Positions 50,677-59,937 of a stretch of 64,000 nt of DNA are shown here, one piece after another. Both the position numbers and the translations under genes were made by a program. How positions within the stretch are numbered: the first letter of the stretch is position 1; every line of letters starts with the position of its first letter. Source of the stretch: JALZKA01 sp963715405 (GTDB taxonomy: Bacteria; Actinomycetota; Thermoleophilia; Solirubrobacterales; 70-9). The stretch spans positions 558,001 to 622,000 of the forward strand of contig OY970239.1 of the NCBI GenBank assembly GCA_963715405.1. The letters are read 5' to 3'. The notes below the pieces were generated by a model that did no database searches, had not been told where the DNA came from, and saw only the letters and a list, made by a program, of their open reading frames with translations.

Positions 50677-51648
50677 ATGCGGGACGACGACTTTGCGCCG
50701 CCGCTCGGACGGCGGCGCAAGCAGGCGACGCAAGCCGAGCGCCGGCGCCGCTTTCTCTATGCGGGCGCCGCCGCGGGCGCCGTCGCGTTCGTCATCGGCA
50801 TCATCGTCGGCTCTACGGCGGGAGGCGGCGGCGAGCCAGCCGCCGATCAAGGCGTGGGACCGCCGGAGCTTCCGCGCGGGGGCCGCTCGCTCCTGCCGGA
50901 GTACCGGCTCGTCGGCTTCTACGGCGCTCCCCAAGACGACGCGCTGGGGGCGCTCGGAATCGGCTCTCCAGCCGACGCCGCGGAGGCCTTGGCAAAGCAG
51001 GCCGAGGGATACGAGGGCAAGCGCCCGGTTCTCCCCGTCTTCGAGCTCCTCGCGACGATCGCGGCAAGCGCGCCGGGCGAGGACGGCCTGTACCGCACAC
51101 GGCAGCCGCACTCGGTCATCCGTGAGTACCTCGCGGCGGCGCGCGAGGTTGACGGCCTGCTCCTCCTCGACATCCAGCCCGGCCGCGCCACATTTCAATC
51201 AGAGGTGCGCCGGCTTCAGCGCTACCTGGAAGAGCCAGACGTGGGCCTCGCGCTCGACCCGGAGTGGCGAGTCGGCCCGACGGAGGCGCCCGGTGACGTG
51301 ATCGGCTCGGTTACCGCGACCGAGGTAAACCAGGTCGCAGACGGCCTTGCGGCGACGGTCGAGCGCCTCGACTTGCCCGAGAAGCTGTTTGTGATCCACC
51401 AGTTCACGGAGGACATGATCTCCTCGAGGGAGCTGCTCGAGCCAATGGAAGGCCTTGCGACGGTGCTGAATGTCGACGGCTTCGGCGATCCGGCGAACAA
51501 GGTCGCGAAGTACGAGGAGCTCGGGCCGCCGCGAGGCAGCGGGTTCGGGTCGGGCTTCAAGCTTTTTTACTCCGAGGACTTCGATCTGATGTCGCCGCGC
51601 GAGGTGCTCGACCTCAAGCCGGTGCCGGACTTGATCGTCTACGAGTGA
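50677..51648 (+). CDS. Membrane-anchored protein of unknown function
   Basis: This 323-aa protein has a basic N-terminus (LGRRRKQATQAERRRRFLYA), one membrane helix (AGAAAGAVAFVIGIIVGSTA) and a large extracytoplasmic domain with RLVGFYGAPQDDALGALGIG, GLLLLDIQPGRATFQSEVRR, VGLALDPEWRVGPTEAPGDV and VLNVDGFGDPANKVAKYEEL. The pattern of strand-helix repeats with acidic ends suggests a TIM-barrel, possibly glycosidase-like, but I do not recognise a named family. It lies 17 bases after the P450 and 70 bases before the acidic peptide gene. Confidence 0.7.
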   Translation: MRDDDFAPPLGRRRKQATQAERRRRFLYAGAAAGAVAFVIGIIVGSTAGGGGEPAADQGVGPPELPRGGRSLLPEYRLVGFYGAPQDDALGALGIGSPADAAEALAKQAEGYEGKRPVLPVFELLATIAASAPGEDGLYRTRQPHSVIREYLAAAREVDGLLLLDIQPGRATFQSEVRRLQRYLEEPDVGLALDPEWRVGPTEAPGDVIGSVTATEVNQVADGLAATVERLDLPEKLFVIHQFTEDMISSRELLEPMEGLATVLNVDGFGDPANKVAKYEELGPPRGSGFGSGFKLFYSEDFDLMSPREVLDLKPVPDLIVYE

Positions 51649-51718
51649 CGTAGCGCCCGCGCGTTCCAGCCTGGCGAGATCGGGTACGGGCTTGAACCCC
51701 AACGACAGGAGGAACCAA

Positions 51719-51898
51719 ATGGGCGAAGCCGAGACAACCCTCTCAGACGAGGAGATCGAGACCGACAGCACGCTCGAATCGCCGGACGTCGCATCCGACG
51801 ACAGCGGAGACGACTCCGGCGACGGCATTGACGACGATGCGGGTGAAGGCTCCGGAGACGATTCTGGTGACGACTCCGGCGACGACTCCGGCCTCTAG
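51719..51898 (+). CDS. Acidic DDSG-repeat peptide, candidate substrate of the adjacent oxygenase
   Basis: This 59-aa peptide has the strongest ribosome site in the window (AGGAGG at 51707-51712, 6 bases before ATG). Residues 1-25 (MGEAETTLSDEEIETDSTLE...) are acidic and mixed; residues 26-59 contain five DDSG tetrads (27-34 and 47-58) and end in Gly-Leu. It has no signal peptide and no cysteine. A perfect hairpin and then a JmjC-type oxygenase gene follow. A strongly translated short gene with repetitive C-terminus before a modifying enzyme is the layout of ribosomal peptide precursors. The alternative is an intrinsically disordered acidic protein without modification. Confidence 0.65.
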   Translation: MGEAETTLSDEEIETDSTLESPDVASDDSGDDSGDGIDDDAGEGSGDDSGDDSGDDSGL

Positions 51899-51923
51899 CC
51901 GGACCAGTCCACCGCTTGCCGAG

Positions 51924-51949
51924 CCAGCGCTGCGCGATCGCAGCGCTGG
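51924..51949 (+). terminator. Perfect intergenic hairpin after the acidic peptide gene
   Basis: CCAGCGCTGCG (51924-51934) and CGCAGCGCTGG (51939-51949) form an 11-bp stem with CGAT loop, without a T-run. Such a hairpin could act as attenuator or RNA stabiliser, giving more peptide than enzyme from one transcript. Confidence 0.6.
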
Positions 51950-51965
51950 GCCGGCGAGCGGCGCT

Positions 51966-53126
51966 GTGGAGCTCACGCTCCACCCGTGCGGGCTCGAAGA
52001 GTTCCTTCAAGCTCATTGGGACTCAGAGCCGCTTCTGATCCCGCGCGCGGACGAGGGTCGCTTCGACGGCGTACTTTCCCGCGAGGACCTTGAGAGGCTC
52101 GTTTGTGAGAACGGCATCCGGATGCCGGCTTTTCGCCTCGTCAAGGACGGAAAGCCGCTTTCGCGGGCGGACTACACGGAAGACATCTCGTGGAGCCCAG
52201 GCGGGTTCACCGGGACCGCGCGAGTCCGGGAGGTCGCAAGCGAGTTCGCGGGCGGGGCAACGCTTGTTCTCCAAGGGCTCAATCTCCATTGGCGGCCGGC
52301 CGCTCTTTATTGCCGGGAGCTCGAGAAGGCCATGGGTTGTCCCGTTCAGGCCAACGCCTATCTCACTCCAGCTTCCGCTCAGGGCTTCTCGGTTCACCAC
52401 GACGTCCACGACGTGTTCGTCTTGCAGGTTTCAGGGACGAAGCGCTGGCGCTGGTATGAGCCGGTCCTCGAACTGCCGCTTCAGAGCCAGAGATGGTCGC
52501 AGGGGTTCGGTGATCCCGGCGAGCCGGTGGCCGACGAGGTTCTTCGTCCTGGAGACACCCTTTATCTGCCGAGAGGATGGCCGCACGAGGCGTTCACATC
52601 TGACTCGGATTCGCTCCACCTCACGATCGGGCTCCATCCACCGAGGCGACTGGATGCGTTGAAGGACGCTCTCGATCGAGCGGCAGCTGAGGACGTCGAG
52701 CTGCGCCGCGCGCTTGGCTCGTCAGGAGAGCTTCCTGGCGATCTCTTGGAGCGTGTCGCCTCTCGGCTCGGAGCCGATGAGGTACGCGCAGCGGCACGCC
52801 GGCGCTTTGTATCCACCCGCCGTCCCGTGCTTTCAGGCCAGCTGCAAAGCGCGCGGGCTGCTGAGCGCATCGGAATCGACGATCGCTTTGAGCGCCGCAA
52901 CACCGTGATCTTCGAATGCGAGGAAACCGCGCGGGGCGTGAGCCTCCGCTTCGAGGGGCGCGAGCTTAGCTTTCCCTCGCAGGCCCGCGAAGCGATGCTG
53001 GATATCTGCTCGAGGGACCGCGCGTTCACCCCGCATGAGCTGACCGGCACGCTCGACGAGGCCGGGCGGCTCGTTCTCGTCCGTCGGCTCGTCCGCGAAG
53101 GGTTCCTCGAGCCGAGCGCCGCCTGA
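51966..53126 (+). CDS. JmjC/cupin-type 2-oxoglutarate oxygenase (ROXA/NO66-like)
   Basis: This protein is given from the GTG at 51966 (386 aa), because readings from 51828 would overlap the peptide gene with non-family sequence. The iron site is His144-x-Asp146 in GFSVHHDVHDVFVLQVSGTK and His207 in LYLPRGWPHEAFTSD; the 63-residue spacing is typical of ribosomal oxygenases. The C-terminus (HELTGTLDEAGRLVLVRRLV) looks like their winged helix. Known relatives hydroxylate Arg or His of ribosomal proteins. Here the gene directly follows an acidic repeat peptide gene, so Asp hydroxylation of that peptide is an alternative role. The start has no clear ribosome site. Confidence 0.8.
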   Translation: MELTLHPCGLEEFLQAHWDSEPLLIPRADEGRFDGVLSREDLERLVCENGIRMPAFRLVKDGKPLSRADYTEDISWSPGGFTGTARVREVASEFAGGATLVLQGLNLHWRPAALYCRELEKAMGCPVQANAYLTPASAQGFSVHHDVHDVFVLQVSGTKRWRWYEPVLELPLQSQRWSQGFGDPGEPVADEVLRPGDTLYLPRGWPHEAFTSDSDSLHLTIGLHPPRRLDALKDALDRAAAEDVELRRALGSSGELPGDLLERVASRLGADEVRAAARRRFVSTRRPVLSGQLQSARAAERIGIDDRFERRNTVIFECEETARGVSLRFEGRELSFPSQAREAMLDICSRDRAFTPHELTGTLDEAGRLVLVRRLVREGFLEPSAA

Positions 53127-53138
53127 CGCCAACTCCGG

Positions 53139-54020
53139 CTAGGAGCGGCGCCTGACCTCGAGTTTGCCACCGCGCTCACGCGTCTCGAACGCAGGCTGTG
53201 GCTGGGTGGCCGGTCCCTGGAGGAGCGCGCCGTCCTCGAGCGAGAAGCGCGAGCCGTGACACGTGCACTCGATCTCGTCGCCGATCACCTCTCCGCGGCC
53301 GACAAGGGAGCAGCCGCGGTGATTGCAGCGATCGTGGATCGCATACGTGTGCGAGGCTCGGCGAAGGACCAGGACCGGCGTGTCCGCGGCCATCACCAGA
53401 GACGGTTCGCCCTCACGGAGGTCCGAGGCACCGGCGGCCTCGGTCCACTCGGTGGGCCCGGAATCGAAGGCGGTTTCATCCACGCCCACGCCCTTGACCA
53501 GCGTCAGGTGGCCGCCGAGGTATCCGGCAAAGCCAAGCGCTCCGGCGCCGAGCAGGCCGAGCGCCGTTCCCCTGCCGCGATCGCCGCGCCGGCGGGCCCG
53601 AAGCGAGGCCCCGTAAAGGCCGAGAGCGGCCGAGTTCGCGGCTGCGTGAACGACGCCGATCCGCCGTTGCGCGGCGTTTTTCACCGAGCCGTCCGCCCAG
53701 TCAAGTGCGCCGCTGAGCGCGGTCGGCGGGTACGCGGCGATGCCGAGAGCGATCAGCCGCTCGGATGCTTGCCCCGAATCCTCGCCGCCGATGAAGTCAA
53801 GCGCCGTCGAGCTCAAGAAAGAGCCGATCACCACGTCGGTCAGCATGGGGTGGAGGGCATGGCCGAGCGGCGTGCCGCTGATCGCGTCCTTGAGCTTTCC
53901 CGGCCCGGGGATCTCGCTCAGCTTCCACGAGATGGCCTTCGCCGGCTCGTCGAAGAGCTCCAGCGCCTCGATCCGTGCCACGAGCGGTCCGAGCACTGCG
54001 CGGGAGCGGTCAGCGGGCAT
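53139..54020 (-). CDS. DUF2231 membrane protein fused to a Rieske domain
   Basis: This 293-aa protein starts at the ATG at 54020. The N-terminal two thirds carry DUF2231-type membrane helices (GHALHPMLTDVVIGSFLSST, ALDFIGGEDSGQASERLIAL, ALGLLGAGALGFAGYLGGHL). The C-terminal third is a Rieske domain with CNHRGCSLVGRG and ECTCHGSRFSLEDG, giving the Cys-x-His and Cys-x-x-His cluster ligands. It follows the second P450 gene with a 29-base gap on the same strand and may be an electron carrier at the membrane for that enzyme; this is inference from position. Confidence 0.87.
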   Translation of the reverse strand: MPADRSRAVLGPLVARIEALELFDEPAKAISWKLSEIPGPGKLKDAISGTPLGHALHPMLTDVVIGSFLSSTALDFIGGEDSGQASERLIALGIAAYPPTALSGALDWADGSVKNAAQRRIGVVHAAANSAALGLYGASLRARRRGDRGRGTALGLLGAGALGFAGYLGGHLTLVKGVGVDETAFDSGPTEWTEAAGASDLREGEPSLVMAADTPVLVLRRASHTYAIHDRCNHRGCSLVGRGEVIGDEIECTCHGSRFSLEDGALLQGPATQPQPAFETRERGGKLEVRRRS

Positions 54021-54049
54021 CGCGGGGTCCTCGCTCGCCGGCCAGCCGC

Positions 54050-55309
54050 CTAGAGGCGAACGGGCAGAACCTTCAGCTGGTTCGAGAAGGGCGAGATCAC
54101 GTGGCGGGGCTCGCCCGCGAGCTCGATGTCCGGGAAGCGGCGAAGCGTCTCTTCGAAGAGGATGCGAAGCTCGAGCCGCGCGAGCGCCGTGCCGAGGCAG
54201 AAGTGCCGCCCGCCCGCGCCGAAGGCCTGGTGCTCGGCCGTCCGGGTGACGTCGAACCGGTCGGGATCTTCGAAGCGGTCCTCGTCGCGGTTCGACGAGA
54301 CGTACCACATGACGACCTTCTCGCCCTCGCGGATCTGCCGGCCGCCAAGCTCCGTGTCGGCCGTCGCCGTGCGCCGGAAATGAGCGAAGGCTGGGAACAT
54401 CCGAAGCGACTCCTCGACCAGACCCGGGATCATCGAGGGATCGTTCTGGACAAGCGAGCGCTGGTCCGGGTGCTCGAGAAGCGCTCGCATGCCAGAGCAG
54501 TAGGTCGCCTTGGTCGAGTCGTTCCCGGCGGCCATGAGTAGGAAGAAGCCCATCACGATCTCGTGCTCTTCGAGGCCTTGGCCGTCGAGTTCGGCGTGGA
54601 CCAGGACGCTGGTCAGATCATCGGTCGGGTTCGCCCGGCGGTCTGCGATAAGCGCTCGGCAGCGCTCGAAGATCTCGGGCACGTCGCGCTCCATGACGGC
54701 GTTTGGCCCGCCGGGGTGGACGTCCTCGTCACCGGCCACGATCACCGCGTTCATCAAACGGGCCCAGATCGCGTCGTCGGATTCGGGGATGCCCATGAAG
54801 CTTCCGATCACGCGCGAGACGACGGGCTGGGCGACCCCCTCGACGAGATCGCACTCCTCTTGGCCCGAGAGGCGGTCGAGCACCTGATGAGTGATCGCCC
54901 GGATTTCGTCCTCGTGCTCGGCGATCCGCTTGGGAGTAAAGCCGCGCTGGAAGAGCTGCTTCAGGCGGTCGTGCTTTGGCGGGTCCATCGCGATGAACAT
55001 CCCCTGCTGGAGCTCGAGCGGCATGATCGAGTGGGTGATCGCCGTGATCCCCCCGCGCTCGGACGAGTACGTCTGCCAATCCTTGGAGACGGTGTGGACG
55101 TCCTCTGCCTTCGTGACAGACCAGTAGCCGTCCTCTTCGGGCCACCTCGTGATCTTGTCCGTCCAGTGCACGGGGCATTCGCGCCGCAACCGCTTGAACA
55201 GCTCATGGGGCGGGCCGTCCTCCCAGCTCGAAAGCTCCGAGGCTCGCACCTCGTCGACCGGACAGGAGAGCATCGGGTCTTCCCCGGTCTGAGGTTGCGT
55301 GTCGGTCAT
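54050..55309 (-). CDS. Cytochrome P450 (second)
   Basis: This 419-aa P450 has the I-helix motif LMAAGNDSTKATY, EESLRMF (ExxR), and heme loop FGAGGRHFCLGTALARLELR. IAMDPPKHDRLKQLFQRGFT is the conserved C-helix region. The sequence style (ITRWPEEDGYWSVTKAEDVH, HFRRTATADTELGGRQIREG) resembles the steroid- and terpene-hydroxylating CYP125/142/111-type group, which is a moderate guess. It is the first gene of an operon with the Rieske protein. Confidence 0.9.
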   Translation of the reverse strand: MTDTQPQTGEDPMLSCPVDEVRASELSSWEDGPPHELFKRLRRECPVHWTDKITRWPEEDGYWSVTKAEDVHTVSKDWQTYSSERGGITAITHSIMPLELQQGMFIAMDPPKHDRLKQLFQRGFTPKRIAEHEDEIRAITHQVLDRLSGQEECDLVEGVAQPVVSRVIGSFMGIPESDDAIWARLMNAVIVAGDEDVHPGGPNAVMERDVPEIFERCRALIADRRANPTDDLTSVLVHAELDGQGLEEHEIVMGFFLLMAAGNDSTKATYCSGMRALLEHPDQRSLVQNDPSMIPGLVEESLRMFPAFAHFRRTATADTELGGRQIREGEKVVMWYVSSNRDEDRFEDPDRFDVTRTAEHQAFGAGGRHFCLGTALARLELRILFEETLRRFPDIELAGEPRHVISPFSNQLKVLPVRL

Positions 55310-55396
55310 TGCGCGTATGTTCTCACGCCCGACCAGCGAGCGTCCGCAGCATTTTGGTGGCTATGGCCACCAAAAGGCTGCAATCGGTGAAGGTCT

Positions 55397-57742
<2,346 letters not shown>

Positions 57743-57757
57743 GGTCAGGCGTGCTCC

Positions 57758-57804
57758 AATCGTTATAACCGCGAACGATTATAGATACCGACCGTTTGCG
57801 GTTA
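57758..57804. promoter_or_regulatory. Nested inverted repeats between lon and marR (probable MarR operator)
   Basis: AATCGTT (57758-57764) and AACGATT (57774-57780) are a perfect inverted repeat; TAACCGCGAACG (57766-57777) and CGTTTGCGGTTA (57793-57804) form a second, 11 of 12 matching. They occupy the 73-base gap between the divergent starts, the usual place of an autoregulated MarR operator. Confidence 0.65.
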
Positions 57805-57815
57805 GACTCTTTCCC

Positions 57816-58289
57816 GTGAGAACTGCCGCACCCGATCGCGCCAAGTCAGCCCCAGGTGGCGGTTGTGGCCTCTTGATCGCTCGTGTCGCGCGGATGGCAG
57901 GCTTTGCAGTCGGGCGTGCGCTGGGCGAGATCGAGATGAACGGGCATGAGTTCGCGATCCTCCACCGCCTTGAGCAAGGCGGATCGGCGCACGGCCGCGA
58001 ACTTGCCCGCACCCTCCGCCTTCACCCGTCGAACCTGGTTGCCCTCCTCGATCAGCTGGAAAGCGACGGCTCGATCGCACGCCGCCGCGATCCGCGCGAT
58101 CGCCGCCGCCAGGTGATCAAGCTCACTGCCGAGGGCACGCGACGGCTCAGAGGTGCCGAATCCGCCGTGGCTGATGCCGAGCGCGAGCTTCTCTCGCCGC
58201 TCTCCGCCGAGGAGCGCCGCCGGCTTAGCTCATATCTCGAGCGCGTAGCGGAGCACGGCTGCCGGCCCGGCGGCGGCTGGTGTTCCTAG
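57816..58289 (+). CDS. MarR-family transcriptional regulator
   Basis: This 157-aa protein starts at the GTG at 57816. The winged helix-turn-helix is clear: EFAILHRLEQGGSAHGRELA, RTLRLHPSNLVALLDQLESD (recognition helix), and the wing GSIARRRDPRDRRRQVIKLT. MarR proteins are dimeric repressors released by phenolic or other small ligands. It is divergent from lon, with operator-like repeats in between, and convergent (4-base overlap) with an MFS drug-exporter gene, so the exporter may be among its targets. Confidence 0.9.
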   Translation: MRTAAPDRAKSAPGGGCGLLIARVARMAGFAVGRALGEIEMNGHEFAILHRLEQGGSAHGRELARTLRLHPSNLVALLDQLESDGSIARRRDPRDRRRQVIKLTAEGTRRLRGAESAVADAERELLSPLSAEERRRLSSYLERVAEHGCRPGGGWCS

Positions 58290-59836
58290 CCCGGCACCCC
58301 TCCGACTTCGGCGGTTTGGGGAATCTCGTCCACGTGGCGGCCCGGCCGGAGCGGGGTCCCCGCGACGCCGCAGTTCGGGTCGGTGGCGGCGCGGTCGCAG
58401 GTGTGCTCTGAGTCGTCGCCTCGCTCGAGTACTTCGGAATCGATCATGAGAAAGGCAACGAGGCCGCCGGCCAGCGAAAGCGCCGCCGTCACCACCATCG
58501 CGATCTTGAAGCCGTCGGCCATCGCCTCCGCGTCGTAGAACGCGTCGCCTGAGAGCCCCGCCACGAGCGGCAGGGCTGCGACCGCGATCAGTCCTGCCAC
58601 CCGCGCGACGGCGTTGTTGATCCCGGAGGCGACCCCGGCGTGGCGGTCGTCGGCTGCCGCTAGCACAGTGGCCGTCACCGGAGCGACGACGAGGGCGAGG
58701 CCCAGGCCGTACACCATCACCGCGGGGAACACCGTGGAGAGATAGCTGTCACCGGGATCGATCCTGAGCATCAGGAGCATCCCCGCCGCGATTCCAATCG
58801 GGCCGATCGTCAGCGGCCACCTCGGCCCGATGCGCGTCGCCAGCGCGCCTGCGCGCGACGAGAAGATCAGGAGGATCACAGTCACCGGCAGGGCCGCCGA
58901 GCCCGCCGCGATCGCGGAGTAGCCCATCGAGATCTGAAGGAACGCGACGAGGAGGAAGAACACGCCGCTGAGGGCCGCATAGACGCAGAAGGTCACGAGG
59001 TTCGCCGCGGTGAACTGCCTCGAGGAGAAGATCGAGAGCGGCATCATGGGGTTGGGGCTCCTCCGTTCGTGGACGAGAAACCCAGCGAGCAGCGCGACGC
59101 CCGCGACGCCCGCGATCGCCACCGTCGCTGCGCTTCGGCCCTCGGACGCGCCGATCAGCGCGAAGGTGGCGGCAGCGAGCCCGGCTGCGGCGAGCAGTGC
59201 GCCCTTCAGATCGAGCCGGCCGGTCGCGGTCGGATCCTTCGTCTCGGGCACGTGGCGGTTCGCCATATATACGACGAACGCGCCGAGCGGAAGGTTGATC
59301 AGAAAGATCCACCGCCACGAGACGGCGTCGACCAAGTAGCCGCCGAGGAGGGGCCCGATCGCGGCGGCGATACCACCAAGGCCCGACCACGCGCCGATCG
59401 CCCTGGCGCGGTCGTCGGGGTGAAAGGTCGCTTCGAGAATCGCAAGGCTGCCGGGGGTGAGGAGCGCGCCGCCGATGCCTTGCAGCACACGAGCCGCGAT
59501 GAGGACCTCAACCGAAGGTGCGAGTGCGCAGAGTGCCGAGGCGCACGTGAACCAGATGACGCCCACGTTGAAAATCAGGCGCCGTCCCATGCGGTCGCCG
59601 AGCGAGCCGCCGAGGAGGATCAGGGCCGAAAGCGTCAGCAGGTAGCCGTTGAGCACCCACTGAAGCTCGCCGGTGTCGGCGTTGAGGTCGCGCCCGATCT
59701 CGGGCAGGGCCACGTTCACCACGGTGGCTTCGAGAAAGGCGATCCCCGACCCCAAAACCGTCACGGCAAGAATCCAGCGCCCCTTCGCGCTGCCGAAGCG
59801 GACGGGGTCAGGGGGCGCTGCGGGGGGCGGGGTCAT
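58286..59836 (-). CDS. MFS multidrug exporter, DHA2 (EmrB/QacA) type
   Basis: This 516-aa protein has 14 membrane helices and the DHA2 signature: motif A GGSLGDRMGRRLIFNVG, ARVLQGIGGALLTPGSLAI (motif C region), IAAAIGPLLGGYLVDAVSWR and the central hydrophilic loop. VVNVALPEIGRDLNADTGEL at helix 1 is typical. Members export drugs or amphiphiles by proton antiport. The 100 bases upstream of the start hold an 11-bp inverted repeat (59840-59850 and 59902-59912) overlapping the ribosome site region, perhaps an operator. Confidence 0.92.
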   Translation of the reverse strand: MTPPPAAPPDPVRFGSAKGRWILAVTVLGSGIAFLEATVVNVALPEIGRDLNADTGELQWVLNGYLLTLSALILLGGSLGDRMGRRLIFNVGVIWFTCASALCALAPSVEVLIAARVLQGIGGALLTPGSLAILEATFHPDDRARAIGAWSGLGGIAAAIGPLLGGYLVDAVSWRWIFLINLPLGAFVVYMANRHVPETKDPTATGRLDLKGALLAAAGLAAATFALIGASEGRSAATVAIAGVAGVALLAGFLVHERRSPNPMMPLSIFSSRQFTAANLVTFCVYAALSGVFFLLVAFLQISMGYSAIAAGSAALPVTVILLIFSSRAGALATRIGPRWPLTIGPIGIAAGMLLMLRIDPGDSYLSTVFPAVMVYGLGLALVVAPVTATVLAAADDRHAGVASGINNAVARVAGLIAVAALPLVAGLSGDAFYDAEAMADGFKIAMVVTAALSLAGGLVAFLMIDSEVLERGDDSEHTCDRAATDPNCGVAGTPLRPGRHVDEIPQTAEVGGVPG

Positions 59837-59839
59837 CCA

Positions 59840-59912
59840 CTCCAGGAGGCTAAGGAAAAATCAGGGCACAGCGAACCGGCCGTAAGAGTTCAAATTACTA
59901 GGCCTCCTGGAG
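59840..59912. promoter_or_regulatory. Inverted repeat upstream of the MFS gene
   Basis: CTCCAGGAGGC (59840-59850) and GCCTCCTGGAG (59902-59912) are perfect 11-bp arms 51 bases apart. The gene-proximal arm includes the ribosome site of the MFS gene. A G-rich and C-rich stretch follows at 59912-59931 and could be the terminator of the penicillin-binding protein gene upstream. Confidence 0.45.
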
Positions 59913-59937
59913 GGGGTGACACCGCCCCCCGCCAGGC

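Noticed and set aside
51828..51965. Upstream start for the JmjC oxygenase
   Set aside because: The extra residues are out-of-frame readings of the acidic peptide gene and the hairpin and do not resemble the family.
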